This document shows, one piece after another, positions 16,003-24,640 of a DNA stretch of 32,955 bases. How positions within the stretch are numbered: the stretch's first letter is position 1; each line of letters starts with the position of its first letter. Both the position numbers and the translations under genes were made by a program. A model generated the notes under the pieces. The model was not told where the DNA came from, did no database searches, and saw nothing but the letters and a program-made list of their open reading frames with translations. The stretch is from Acidobacteriota bacterium (GTDB lineage: Bacteria; Acidobacteriota; Vicinamibacteria; Vicinamibacterales; CAVVIG01): positions 1-32,955 of the forward strand of contig JAOBWF010000313.1 in assembly GCA_025463215.1 (NCBI GenBank), given 5' to 3'.

Positions 16003-16359
16003 CTGATCATCGACGCGTCAGAAATGCCCGCCGACTTCATGGTCGACGGCAGGCCCGACGCGGAGCGCTTTGCCGGAACCGCCCGGACCGCGATTGACTG
16101 TTGTGCGCCGGCCGCACGGGCTGCAACGTCCGGGCGTACGGGGAAATGGTCGATGTGCTCTGGAAGGCCGGACAGGACGTCGCCGCCATCCGTCCCGAAA
16201 TGTTATGGAGCAAACTGGCGATGTCCCACAACTTTTCGGTGCGGCTACGCGATGGGCAACTTCTACAAGGACGCGGCCCTCGCGGCGATTCGTCACCAGC
16301 AGTCGCATGTGCTGTCGGAAGAGGAAGAGACCAGCCTCAGGCATTCCGCCGTCCACTAG
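16003..16359 (+). pseudogene. Frameshifted remnant of a MEDS (DcmR-type sensory) domain protein
   Basis: Three adjacent segments in two reading frames together make a MEDS-like sequence. Frame one gives 'LIIDASEMPADFMVDGRPDA' and 'ERFAGTARTAID' up to about 16100. The frame starting at 16101 gives 'NVRAYGEMVDVLWKAGQDVA' and 'AIRPEMLWSKLAMSHNFS'. The first frame then resumes with 'CGYAMGNFYKDAALAAI' to a stop at 16359. At least two compensating frameshifts are therefore needed. The N-terminal part of the domain, with the ligand-side histidine and tyrosine motif, is missing. MEDS domains are signal-sensing modules often linked to histidine kinases. A kinase gene converges on it, 21 bp away. A sequencing error cannot be excluded for one shift, but two plus 5' truncation favour decay. 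Confidence 0.7.
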
Positions 16360-16380
16360 ACGATCAGGGTACGCCGCAGG

Positions 16381-18495
16381 CTACGGGGCTTCCGGCGGGG
16401 GCGGCGAACACGGCAGGCAGATGACGCATTCCGTGCCTCGGCCCCACCCCTCGCTGTGCAGCGCGACCGTTCCGCCGTGCGCCGCAACCAGACTGCTCAC
16501 GACCGCGAGGCCGAGACCGAGCCCACCGCGAGAACGATCGCTCGCCTGATGCTCCTGCGCAAACGGTTCGAGCACGCGGCGCAGCATCGCCGGGTCGATG
16601 CCGACGCCGGTATCCCGCACCGTCAGCCGGATCGCGCCGTCGCGTGAGTCCGCGCGGATGGCGATATCCCCTTTCGGATCGGTGTATTTCGCCGCATTGG
16701 TCAGCACGTTCGCGATCACCTGAGATAATCGGCCGGCATCGCCGTCGAGGGTCAGATTGTCCTCCACGTCGACCGTCAGACGATGCTGCCGCGCCTCGAT
16801 CAGTGGGCTCACCATCTCGATCGCCTTCGCGATGACGTCGTTCAGCGACACGCGGTCAATCGTCAGCTGAATCGCGCCGCGTGTAATTCTCGACACGTCC
16901 ACGAGGTCCTCGACGAGGCGGACGATATGTTTCACCTGGCGTTCGATGACCGCCCGCTCCTTCTCGCCGCCCTGCACGCCCCGGAGACGCATCAACTGCA
17001 GCGCGGTCACAATCGGCGCCAGCGGACTGCGCAGCTCGTGCCCCAGCATCGCCAGGAACTCATCTTTCGTCCGGCTGGCGCGCTCCAGTTCGCGCAACAA
17101 CTCCTCACGCTCCTGGTGCGCTTTCTCCACCACCTGACGTGCCTGGACGATCGCGGTGATCTCGACGGCGACCGCCATCATGCCGTAGACGTCCCCCGCT
17201 GCATTCCGCATCGGTTCCAGATTGAACTTGAAGAAGCAGTCTTCGAGCCGGCCGGTGCCGTCTCGATCGAGACGGGCGACCATCTCGTTGGTGACGAACG
17301 GCTCGCCGGTCCGGTACACCCGATCGAGCAGCGTGGGAACGAGCGTGTCGACCAGTTCGGGAAAGGCCTGGCGGTAAGATTTGCCGACCAGGTCGGCGCG
17401 ACCCACCATCTTCCGGTACAGCGGATTCGCCAGCAGGAAGATGTGATCGGGTCCCAGCAACACCGCGGTCGCGACCGGCGCCTGCTCGAGCAGACTATTC
17501 CGCTCATTCTCCAGGACGGCGTGTAAGTGCACCGCCTCGTTGCGCGCGACGGTCTGACCGATACAGTCGGCGAGCTGGCGCAGGTACTCACGGTACGAAT
17601 CGTCGAAAGGCAACCGTGGACTGAGGCCGAACACCAGATACCCTAAAGCGGTGCGCGGATCGTGCGAGGCGATGCGCGCAACGAAGACCTCGTCGACCGG
17701 CTCGGACCACCGGTATCCGGTCCGCTCGATCGGCTGCGATAGCAGCTGCACGGTCGAGTCGCCGGCGAGTTGGTCGAGGCAGTCGCCCACCGCGCCATCG
17801 ATCGACATGCCCGCTTCAACGCCGACTCCGACCGAGCGGACGAGGCGGGGCCTCCCCGCCGCCGTCACCTCGTAAACCAGCGCGAAGGGGACGTCGGCAT
17901 CCGCGTCCGTTAACATGTCCGTCACCGCGCCGAGGACCGCGGACGGCACCATCGCGTGCGCCAGCCGTTCGGCGAGCAAGCGCAACGTGCTGAGCCGCCG
18001 GTCACTGATGACCCGCGCGGTCGTCTCGGTACACACCACGAGCGTGCCGCCGACCGCACCGGACGATTCGAACACGGGCGAGTATCCGTACGTCCAGTAC
18101 ACCTCTTCGAGGTGACCGTTGCGGAAAATCGGGACGAGGTGATCTTCATGCCAGCTCGACGTCGCGCGCTGCATGACGTCGTCGATTTGCGGCGAGATCA
18201 CCGGCCAGATTTCCTGCCAGCAGTGCCCGCCTCGCTGCCCCATGGCGGCAGGATGTTTCCCCTGTCCGAAGCTCGGAAGGTACGCGTCGTTGTAAAACTG
18301 CACGAGGTGCGGGCCCCACCACAGAAACATCGGATGGCGCGAGTGGAGAACGGTACTCACCGTGGTCTTCAGGCTCTCCGACCAGTCGTACATCGGCCCG
18401 ACGTCTGTCTTGGTCCAGTCGATCGAACGGACCAAGGCACCGGCAACGCCGCCGCCGTTGAAAAATGATGAGAGCGAGACGGCAGTACTGTTCAT
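16381..18495 (-). CDS. PAS/GAF sensor histidine kinase
   Basis: A 704-residue hybrid-free kinase with no evident membrane segment. An N-terminal PAS-like domain (about 35-165, 'PMFLWWGPHLVQFYNDAYLP') is followed by a GAF-like region (about 170-320), a second PAS domain (about 330-450), a short coiled linker ('KAHQEREELLRELERAS'), and a HisKA domain with phosphorylated H486 in 'FLAMLGHELRSPLAPI'. The HATPase domain shows 'VIANVLTNAAKYTD', 'VRDTGVGID' and 'SRGGLGLGLAVV'. No receiver or cognate regulator gene is next to it, so it is an orphan. Stimulus unknown. A MEDS pseudogene converges on its 3' end. Confidence 0.9.
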   Translation of the reverse strand: MNSTAVSLSSFFNGGGVAGALVRSIDWTKTDVGPMYDWSESLKTTVSTVLHSRHPMFLWWGPHLVQFYNDAYLPSFGQGKHPAAMGQRGGHCWQEIWPVISPQIDDVMQRATSSWHEDHLVPIFRNGHLEEVYWTYGYSPVFESSGAVGGTLVVCTETTARVISDRRLSTLRLLAERLAHAMVPSAVLGAVTDMLTDADADVPFALVYEVTAAGRPRLVRSVGVGVEAGMSIDGAVGDCLDQLAGDSTVQLLSQPIERTGYRWSEPVDEVFVARIASHDPRTALGYLVFGLSPRLPFDDSYREYLRQLADCIGQTVARNEAVHLHAVLENERNSLLEQAPVATAVLLGPDHIFLLANPLYRKMVGRADLVGKSYRQAFPELVDTLVPTLLDRVYRTGEPFVTNEMVARLDRDGTGRLEDCFFKFNLEPMRNAAGDVYGMMAVAVEITAIVQARQVVEKAHQEREELLRELERASRTKDEFLAMLGHELRSPLAPIVTALQLMRLRGVQGGEKERAVIERQVKHIVRLVEDLVDVSRITRGAIQLTIDRVSLNDVIAKAIEMVSPLIEARQHRLTVDVEDNLTLDGDAGRLSQVIANVLTNAAKYTDPKGDIAIRADSRDGAIRLTVRDTGVGIDPAMLRRVLEPFAQEHQASDRSRGGLGLGLAVVSSLVAAHGGTVALHSEGWGRGTECVICLPCSPPPPEAP

Positions 18496-18608
18496 CGGTG
18501 CTTCACCGGGCCGGCTACGGAGGCGGTCGTGCGCGTGCGGATCGTTCGCACGTATTGAGGACGCGTCCCGGTGGCGAACGTGACCGGCGGTCCGCGGAGG
18601 AGGTGCCG

Positions 18609-18637
18609 ACTATAGCAGCGCGCCTTCGCGGTCGAAC
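18609..18637 (-). promoter_or_regulatory. Possible promoter for the orphan kinase
   Basis: In the 257-bp gap upstream of the kinase, the minus strand has TATAGT (18609-18614), five of six matches to a -10 box. A weak TTCGAC or GTTCGA lies 16-17 bp upstream. The leader would be about 105 nt. The rest of the gap shows no convincing gene. Confidence 0.3.
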
Positions 18638-18752
18638 AGACTCGTGAGCACGGATCGCGATTAATTTTGGAGCGCAGCGTTTTCCAACACCGCGAGATCT
18701 GTACGTTTCCTCGGCGCCAGGGGCCGGCGATCGCCGCGCGCGTTCGGATCGG

Positions 18753-19286
18753 CTAACGGTTCGTGATCGGCCGCTCGAACCAGGCGACGTCCCAGTACTT
18801 GTCGAACTTGCGGCCGACGCCAGAGAACACGCCGACCTGGCGGAATCCGAAGCGCTCATGAAGCGCGACCGACGCCGGATTCGGCTGGCCGATGCCGGCA
18901 ACGGCGCGGTGGACGTCCGCTCGGGCAATCGCGTCGAACAGCGCCGTATACAGCTGACTGCCGATCCTCTGGCCGACCGCGTCTGGATGGCAGTAGACGC
19001 TCGACTCGACCGTGGTGTCGTACGCGGCCTTGGGCCGCCACCGGCTGGTGCTGGCATAACCAAGGACGCGCCCATCCGTATCGGCGGCGACGAGCAAACG
19101 GTGCCTCGGTGATCCGGTGTGATCGTCGAACCACCCGCGCCGCTCTTCAGGCGCGAACGGACGGAGATCGAACGTAATCGTGGTGTGGACGATGTAGTGG
19201 TTGTAGATGGCGGTCAGCGCCGGGAGATCGTCGAGGACCGCGGGCCGCACGTGCGTCGACGAGGTCACGGCGACAGGATACCGCAT
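18753..19286 (-). CDS. GNAT acetyltransferase, phosphinothricin acetyltransferase-like
   Basis: A 177-residue GNAT of the PAT/MnaT group, which acetylates amino groups of phosphinothricin, methionine sulfone-type compounds or related amino acids. The motifs 'VRPAVLDDLPALTAIYNHYI', 'DDHTGSPRHRLLVAAD', 'GYASTSRWRPKAAYDTTVES' and 'NPASVALHERFGFRQVGVFS' are characteristic of the family. The acetyl-CoA loop is 'VGQRIGSQLY'. It lies 40 bp after the HD-GYP gene on the same strand and may be in the same transcript. The family is secure; the natural substrate is not known from sequence. Confidence 0.85.
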   Translation of the reverse strand: MRYPVAVTSSTHVRPAVLDDLPALTAIYNHYIVHTTITFDLRPFAPEERRGWFDDHTGSPRHRLLVAADTDGRVLGYASTSRWRPKAAYDTTVESSVYCHPDAVGQRIGSQLYTALFDAIARADVHRAVAGIGQPNPASVALHERFGFRQVGVFSGVGRKFDKYWDVAWFERPITNR

Positions 19287-19326
19287 CCGTTTCGGGCGAC
19301 GATATCAGGGCGCGAATCGAAGCCGA

Positions 19327-21279
19327 CTAGCGCGCGACCAGGCGCAACGGGGCGGCCGATGTCTTGTCCGAGGGCGTTCTCGCTTCGTCGGCCGCCGGCG
19401 GCGCCGCGTGCATCGCCGCGGCGATGTGCGGCGCGACCATCTGGATCAACCGGCCGCAGTCGTCGGCAAAAGCGTTCGCCGCCGGCGCATACAGGCTGAG
19501 CACGCCGACCAGCGAGTCCCCCATCATCAGCGGCACGCTCATGCAGCTCTGCAGCGAGGCGGCGTCGGCCCTGGCGCCGAGATCGAGCGCCGCGTCCGAG
19601 TTGACGATCGCCTGGCGGTTGGCCGCGACCCAGCCGGTGAGCCCCTCGCCGATGCCGATGCCGATGCCGCGCAGCGACGCCGCCGCCGGCCCGAACGCCT
19701 CGGCGACGATCAGGCGATCGCGGCCGCCGTCCGGCACGTACCAGGCGCCGCTGGCGCCGGGGACGACATCGCCGAGCAGCCGCGATCCGAGCGCGAGCAC
19801 GTCGCCGATCGTCGCCTCGCCCGAGGCGACGCGCGACAGGCTGACGAAGGCGAGGAGGCTCGCCGGTGCGCCGGCGCTCACCTCGGGCGCCAGATCGCGC
19901 GCGCCGCCGGCGTCATTGCGCGACAGGGTCAGCCGCTGCATCACCTCACGGTGCTCCGGCGCGTCCGCGCCGCCGACCTCGATGTCGCGATAGACGCGCA
20001 CGAAGGTCTCGACCACGCCCGGGTCGTACATCGTCCCCTGCCGCTCGCGAAGAATCGCGATCGCGTCGGCATCGCTCATCCGCCGCCGGTACGGCCGGTC
20101 CGACGTCAGCGCATCGAAGCAGTCGACCACCGACAGAATGCGCGCGCCAAGCGGAATGTCCTCGCCGCGCAGTCCGCGCGGATAGCCGCTGCCATCCCAG
20201 CTCTCGTGATGGGCGCGGACGATCGGGACCACCGGATACGGAAACTCGACCAGCGACAGGATATCGGCGCCGATGTCGACGTGTTCCTTCATCCGATCGA
20301 ACTCGGACGCGGTCAGTTTACCCGGCTTGTTCAGGATGCGCTCGGGCACCGCCAGCTTGCCGGTGTCGTGCAGCAGCGCCGCCGCTTCGATCGCTTTCAG
20401 CGTCAGCTTGTCGGTGACGTTCAACGCGTGGGCCAGGCCGACGGCGTACGCCTGCACCCGCCGCACGTGGCTGTGCGTGACGTCGTCCTTGGCGTCGATT
20501 GCCATCGCCAGGGTCTCGACGGTCGAGAGATACAGCCGGTCAAGATCTCCCAGATGCTGCCGCGCGTCGTCGAGCCGTCCGAACGACGAGCGCAGCGTCA
20601 GATGAAAGACGGCGAGCAGCGGCAGGACCATGGCGGCGGCGGCGAGGCTGCGCTGCTGCAGCAGCAGGATGAGACAGAACGCGACCGACGCGGCGCCGAG
20701 ATAGCCGACCCACAGCCAGCGGAAGTTCTGCTGCCAGATCTGGAGCGGCGACTGGCGGCCGTCGAGACCGACGGCAACCGCGGTCAGGCCGGAGTTGAGC
20801 GCGAAGTAGACCGCCGTCAGCGCGAACAGCGGCCAGACCAGCGGCGTGATCGCCGCGTCGGTGATCGCGAGCGGGCCGACGCCCGCGAGCGCGAAGAAGG
20901 TGCTCGCGCTCGCCGACATCGACAGCCCGAGCGCCGCGGCATTGAAGGCCATCTGCCTGAACGGCCGCCGGCGGCGCAGCGAATACACCAGCGAGTGCGC
21001 GACGACCGCCAGCGTCGCCGGCGCGGCGCCGAACAGCAATGCGATGGCGATGCAGAACGTATCGTCGACGCCGATCGTCGCCGAGACCGACTTGAAGCTG
21101 AGCCTGAACCAGCCGGAGATCAGCGCCAGCGCCGCCAGCGTCAGCCAGGCGAACGGCTGCGGCGTCTTCGCCGCGCCGACCATGGCGTAGACAATCACGA
21201 GCGAGCCGGCCGCCACCACGCACTGCAGATAGACCTGCAGTGCGCGAGACGGTTCCGGGCTGGACGCAGACGTGTTCAT
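19327..21279 (-). CDS. HD-GYP c-di-GMP phosphodiesterase with membrane sensor and GAF domain
   Basis: A 650-residue signalling protein. The first ~230 residues form a membrane domain with about six to eight helices, of a MASE-like sensor kind. The HD-GYP domain follows (about 250-440) with the HD pair at 304-305 in 'ALLHDTGKLAVPERIL' and 'HHESWDGSGYPRGL' at 357-370, both intact, so hydrolysis of c-di-GMP is expected. A GAF domain (about 465-605) comes after the catalytic domain, an order less usual than sensor-first. The ATG lies six bases after the stop of the upstream protease gene, so the two are probably co-transcribed. Confident on domain content. Confidence 0.9.
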   Translation of the reverse strand: MNTSASSPEPSRALQVYLQCVVAAGSLVIVYAMVGAAKTPQPFAWLTLAALALISGWFRLSFKSVSATIGVDDTFCIAIALLFGAAPATLAVVAHSLVYSLRRRRPFRQMAFNAAALGLSMSASASTFFALAGVGPLAITDAAITPLVWPLFALTAVYFALNSGLTAVAVGLDGRQSPLQIWQQNFRWLWVGYLGAASVAFCLILLLQQRSLAAAAMVLPLLAVFHLTLRSSFGRLDDARQHLGDLDRLYLSTVETLAMAIDAKDDVTHSHVRRVQAYAVGLAHALNVTDKLTLKAIEAAALLHDTGKLAVPERILNKPGKLTASEFDRMKEHVDIGADILSLVEFPYPVVPIVRAHHESWDGSGYPRGLRGEDIPLGARILSVVDCFDALTSDRPYRRRMSDADAIAILRERQGTMYDPGVVETFVRVYRDIEVGGADAPEHREVMQRLTLSRNDAGGARDLAPEVSAGAPASLLAFVSLSRVASGEATIGDVLALGSRLLGDVVPGASGAWYVPDGGRDRLIVAEAFGPAAASLRGIGIGIGEGLTGWVAANRQAIVNSDAALDLGARADAASLQSCMSVPLMMGDSLVGVLSLYAPAANAFADDCGRLIQMVAPHIAAAMHAAPPAADEARTPSDKTSAAPLRLVAR

Positions 21280-21285
21280 CGGCGG

Positions 21286-23022
21286 CTACTTCGGATCCGG
21301 CGACGTCACCGAATCGCCCCACATGATCGACGTGTCGTCCGTCATGTTCGAGTCGCCCCACATGATCGAATTGCCCTGCGGATCGTAAATCGCGTCGCCC
21401 CACATGATCGATTGACGGCCGGTCCAGTCGCCCACCTGACCGTAGAGCATCCACTTCGGCCGAATCGACGCGAGCGGATTCAGCAGACCGACGAGGTTCA
21501 CGTTGCCATACTGCAACAGCGATGGGTTCAGCCACACGAGCGGCGCCTCGAGCAGCGACAGGAGACGAACGCCCAGACCGCCATACAGCCGGGGGCTGAG
21601 CGTTCCCGCGTCCCAGAACGACGCGCCGCTGGACGTGACGGTGACGCCGCCGACCACCGTCGACAGCAGCGAGCCGACAAGACCGCTCGCGGCAATCTTG
21701 CGCGATGCCCAGAAATTGACGCTGCCGGCACCGGCGCCCATCAGCCCGCCATCCGCGACGTAGGTCGCGCCGTTCTGCAGCGCGAGTTTGACCTGCGCCG
21801 GCGAGAGCCCCGGCGATCCCTGCAGCAGCAGCGCGACACCGCCGCTCACGATCGGCGCCGCCATGCTGGTCCCGCTCATCGTCATGTAGCTGTTGGTGCC
21901 GCTGCCCGCGACGTGCAGCGCCGGGTAGAGGGACGCGAGGGTCGACGCGTAGGCCTGCAGCGAGATGATTTTGTTGCCCGGCGCCGCGATGTCGGGCTTG
22001 ACGCCGAGGTCGAACCGTGTCGGTCCGCGCGAGCTGTAGGTCGCCACGCTGTCGTCGCTGCGCGTCACCGTCGCATGCGTGTTCAGCGCGCCGACCGTGA
22101 TCGCGAGCGGCGAATTGCCCGGCGACACGATCCCGCCGAGGACCATCGACCCGTTCGCGGCCTTCCCGGAGTTGCCGGCTGCCGCAACCACGACGATGCC
22201 GGCGTTGACCGCGTCGGCAACGGCTTCGCACAACGGATCGGTGGCAAACGGCTCGGTCACCGGATGTCCGAGCGACAGGTTGATGACGCGGATGTTGTAT
22301 TTCGTGCGGTTGGCGATCACCCAGTCGATCCCGGCGATGACGTCGCTTGTCAGGCCGGTGCCGTCGCCGCCGAGCACGCGGACGTTGATCAGCTGCGCGC
22401 CCGGTGCGATGCCCCCGGTGTAGAGCGGCGTGACATACGAGGCGGCGCTGGCCTGGCCGGCGATGATGCCGGCGATATGGGTGCCGTGTCCGTAGACGTC
22501 GGCGACCGCCGGATCGTTGGTCACGAAGCTGACGTTGGCAACGACTTTCTTCGCGAGCGCCGAGTGGTTCGAAATTCCGGAGTCGACGACCGCGACCCCG
22601 ATGCCCTGACCGGTGACCGCCGCGATCCCGCCGATGCCCAGCAAGCCGGAGGTGCCGGCGCGCGCCAGGTCGGCCGCCGTGGACTTGATCGATACCGACA
22701 TCGTGTGCTGCACCGGCGCGTCGCCCGACAGGTGGTCGATCGCGGTGTCGCTCGCGAGGCCGGCGAGTTCGGCGCCGTCGGCCGCGAGCACGGCGAACCG
22801 CTCCGACTGCCGTAGCACCTGCAGATGATGTCGGGCGGCAATGGCGGCCACGGTCGCCGGATCGCCGTGCACGATCACTCGGGCGCGGGCTTTCGCGTGG
22901 CCGTCGAGATGAATCTTCAGATCATCGGACAGGTGGGCGCGGTGCCCCTCTCCGGCGCCACGAACTCCGAGCGCGGATGTGGCGACAATGGCGGCGACGA
23001 CGGCAGCAAGCTTAGTGGTCAT
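21286..23022 (-). CDS. Secreted subtilisin-like (S8) serine protease with C-terminal IMWGD repeats
   Basis: A secreted protease of about 578 residues. The frame is open to 23070, but a clean signal peptide ('MTTKLAAVVAAIVATSALG') begins at the ATG at 23022, so I use that start. Counting from 23070, the catalytic residues are D163 in 'VAVVDSGIS', H195 in 'YGHGTHIAGI', the oxyanion N300 in 'VVAAAGNSG' and S402 in 'SGTSMAAPIVSGG'. An inhibitor-I9-like propeptide region precedes the domain. The last 45 residues hold three copies of 'SIMWGD'. WG-rich tails of this kind occur on other acidobacterial subtilases as I recall; their role is unknown. It leads directly into the HD-GYP gene. Protease assignment is very confident. 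Confidence 0.92.
   Translation of the reverse strand: MTTKLAAVVAAIVATSALGVRGAGEGHRAHLSDDLKIHLDGHAKARARVIVHGDPATVAAIAARHHLQVLRQSERFAVLAADGAELAGLASDTAIDHLSGDAPVQHTMSVSIKSTAADLARAGTSGLLGIGGIAAVTGQGIGVAVVDSGISNHSALAKKVVANVSFVTNDPAVADVYGHGTHIAGIIAGQASAASYVTPLYTGGIAPGAQLINVRVLGGDGTGLTSDVIAGIDWVIANRTKYNIRVINLSLGHPVTEPFATDPLCEAVADAVNAGIVVVAAAGNSGKAANGSMVLGGIVSPGNSPLAITVGALNTHATVTRSDDSVATYSSRGPTRFDLGVKPDIAAPGNKIISLQAYASTLASLYPALHVAGSGTNSYMTMSGTSMAAPIVSGGVALLLQGSPGLSPAQVKLALQNGATYVADGGLMGAGAGSVNFWASRKIAASGLVGSLLSTVVGGVTVTSSGASFWDAGTLSPRLYGGLGVRLLSLLEAPLVWLNPSLLQYGNVNLVGLLNPLASIRPKWMLYGQVGDWTGRQSIMWGDAIYDPQGNSIMWGDSNMTDDTSIMWGDSVTSPDPK
21314..21411 (-). repeat. Three 17-bp direct repeats encoding IMWGD
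   Basis: TCGCCCCACATGATCGA occurs identically at 21314-21330, 21353-21369 and 21395-21411 on the plus strand, spaced 39 and 42 bp apart. On the coding strand each encodes 'SIMWGD'. The spacers differ, so it is the motif that is conserved. Confidence 0.85.
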
Positions 23023-23160
23023 AGAAGCATCCAGGAGGACTTTAACGGTCAGCGTGTCCATAAAAAGCAACTCTGCGGCCAGATCGGTCTCTTGGATGTA
23101 ACTCTTTATTCAGCTGCTACTTGGAATGGATGCGGCGGGAGCGACACATTGCCGCGATGA

Positions 23161-23189
23161 ACGTTAATGGAACAGTAACGCACGGTCAA
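23161..23189 (-). promoter_or_regulatory. Putative sigma70-type promoter of the S8 protease
   Basis: The minus strand reads TTGACC (23184-23189), 17 bases, then TAACGT (23161-23166). The -35 is five of six to consensus and the -10 three of six. It would start an mRNA with a leader of about 130 nt to the ATG at 23022. A perfect palindrome lies 15 bp upstream of the -35. Confidence 0.4.
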
Positions 23190-23203
23190 TGACGGCGCTA
23201 GAC

Positions 23204-23235
23204 GACATAACTGTTGTAAACACAACAGTTATGTC
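23204..23235. promoter_or_regulatory. 14-bp perfect inverted repeat, candidate regulator-binding site
   Basis: GACATAACTGTTGT (23204-23217) and its exact reverse complement (23222-23235) flank a 4-base AAAC spacer. The arms are AT-rich in a GC-rich region, and no T-run follows on either strand, which argues against an intrinsic terminator. It lies upstream of the protease promoter and 55 bp after the stop of the next gene. Confidence 0.55.
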
Positions 23236-23289
23236 ACTGTGTTCCGTTACGCTACTGGAAGTACGATTTCTGCACGCGGTCGCGTGCGA

Positions 23290-23802
23290 TCACGCGCCGA
23301 GCAGCGCTTGGAGAGCTTTCGCGGTGCGGACGTAGTCGGCGTAGCGGCGCTGATACAGATCCAGCTTTTCGCGCTCGACGCCGTCGAGCCGCGCGCGCGC
23401 CACGGCGGATCCGGCTTGCGACGCGAGGTCGTGCTCGGCGATCGCCGCCTTGAGCTTGTATTCAGTATCGTGGGCGAGCTCCCACGCCAGCCAGTCGGCG
23501 GTCCATTGCGAATGCGCCGCTTCGATCCGCTCCGGGGGAAACGGAAAGCTGCTGCCCATGGCGCGGTCGAGCGCCGCGAATTCCGCCGGGAACAGCTGCC
23601 GGGCCGCTTTGGCGATCGGCTGCCACACCAGGAACGCGCGCGGATCGCGCTGCGTATCGGTGAGCGCCGGCGCGAACAGCGCCAGCAGCGCCGCGGTCCG
23701 ATCGTCGGCGCCGCCGCCGCGCGACGCGCGCATCTCGGCGACGATCTGCAGCGCCGCCCACGCGATCGCCGCCGCGACGACGAGTGCCGCAATCAGGATC
23801 AC
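23290..23802 (-). CDS. Small membrane-anchored protein of unknown function
   Basis: A 170-residue protein with one N-terminal hydrophobic helix ('MILIAALVVAAAIAWAALQI') and a helical, alanine-rich outside or cytoplasmic part. I do not recognise a family. Notable stretches are 'FPAEFAALDRAMGSSFPFPP' and the C-terminal 'KLDLYQRRYADYVRTAKALQ', which looks like an amphipathic helix. It is the last gene of the operon with apt, 20 bp after the apt stop. The start ATG at 23802 gives the helix directly. It is probably a real gene because of tight spacing and sensible topology. Confidence 0.65.
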   Translation of the reverse strand: MILIAALVVAAAIAWAALQIVAEMRASRGGGADDRTAALLALFAPALTDTQRDPRAFLVWQPIAKAARQLFPAEFAALDRAMGSSFPFPPERIEAAHSQWTADWLAWELAHDTEYKLKAAIAEHDLASQAGSAVARARLDGVEREKLDLYQRRYADYVRTAKALQALLGA

Positions 23803-23822
23803 GCTTCTCGAGCCCCCGGCAC

Positions 23823-24338
23823 CTAGTACTGCAGCGACGCGTGGACCTGCTCGCCCGCCAGCTTCGCGCGGCCATTCAGCGCCACCAGCTCGATCAGGAA
23901 GCCGAGGCCGTGCACGGTGCCGCCGATCCGCTTGACCAGGTCGGTCGCCGCCCGCGCGGTGCCGCCGGTCGCGAGCAGATCGTCGACGATCACGACCCGC
24001 TGCCCTGGCTTGATCGCGTCCTCATGGATCTCGAGGGTGTCAGTGCCGTATTCGAGCGCGTAGCTCTCACGGACGCAGGCCGACGGCAGCTTGCCCGGCT
24101 TGCGGATCGGCACGAAGCCGGCGCCGATACGGTCGGCGACGGCGGCGCCGAAGATGAACCCGCGGCTCTCGATCCCGACGACGAGATCGACCCGTTGATC
24201 GATGAACGGGATTGTCAGCGAGTCGATCGCGGCGTGCAGCCCGGCGGGGTCCTGGAGCAGCGTGGTGATGTCGTAGAACAGGATGCCGGCTTTCGGAAAA
24301 TCCGGCACGTGGCGGATCTGCGTTTTCAAATCAGTCAT
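23823..24338 (-). CDS. apt: Adenine phosphoribosyltransferase
   Basis: A 171-residue cytoplasmic purine-salvage enzyme, making AMP from adenine and PRPP. Length and motifs are standard: '[20 protein letters not shown]' at the start, '[10 protein letters not shown]' at about 55-64, '[11 protein letters not shown]' at 75-85, and the PRPP-binding '[14 protein letters not shown]' at 114-127. It starts six bases after the acylphosphatase stop and is followed by the small membrane protein, so it sits inside a minus-strand operon. Confidence 0.97.
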   Translation of the reverse strand: MTDLKTQIRHVPDFPKAGILFYDITTLLQDPAGLHAAIDSLTIPFIDQRVDLVVGIESRGFIFGAAVADRIGAGFVPIRKPGKLPSACVRESYALEYGTDTLEIHEDAIKPGQRVVIVDDLLATGGTARAATDLVKRIGGTVHGLGFLIELVALNGRAKLAGEQVHASLQY

Positions 24339-24344
24339 GGTCGG

Positions 24345-24617
24345 TCATGTGACGATGAAGCCGGTGTCCCTGCCGGCTGGCGCGGTATGTTCGATGTCCA
24401 GCTGCTCGACCCGCGCGCCGCGCGGGCCGTGCCTGAGCGCCGCCTCGAATCGGTCGATCGCCTCGGCGTCCCCTTCGGCGGCCGCCTCGACGCGGCCGTC
24501 CGGCAGGTTGCGCACCCAGCCGTGCAGGTTTTCACGCGTGGCGATCTCCTGCGTGAAATAGCGGAAGCCGACGCCTTGCACGCGCCCGCTGATCAGGAAC
24601 CGCCGCGCGACTCGCAT
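24345..24617 (-). CDS. acyP: Acylphosphatase
   Basis: A 90-residue enzyme that hydrolyses acyl phosphates such as acetyl phosphate. The active-site loop is 'GRVQGVGFR' with R19, and the second catalytic residue N37 lies in 'GWVRNLPDGRVE'. Both are intact, and the length is normal for the family. It follows the BNR protein gene by 23 bp and precedes apt by 6 bp. A role in this operon is not obvious from the sequence. Confidence 0.95.
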   Translation of the reverse strand: MRVARRFLISGRVQGVGFRYFTQEIATRENLHGWVRNLPDGRVEAAAEGDAEAIDRFEAALRHGPRGARVEQLDIEHTAPAGRDTGFIVT

Positions 24618-24640
24618 GGTCGATGATGGACGTCAACAGG

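Noticed and set aside
21314..21411. Possible CRISPR-like short direct repeats
   Set aside because: Three 17-bp units inside a coding frame, all giving the same amino acids; no spacers of even length and no cas genes.
19207..22815. 1202-codon open frame on the plus strand opposite the HD-GYP and protease genes
   Set aside because: It is arginine/aspartate-rich with no domain-like motifs and lies antisense to two clear genes. High GC content keeps this frame free of stops.
23204..23235. Palindrome as an intrinsic terminator of the gene at 23290
   Set aside because: No T-run after the stem on either strand and the stem is AT-rich.
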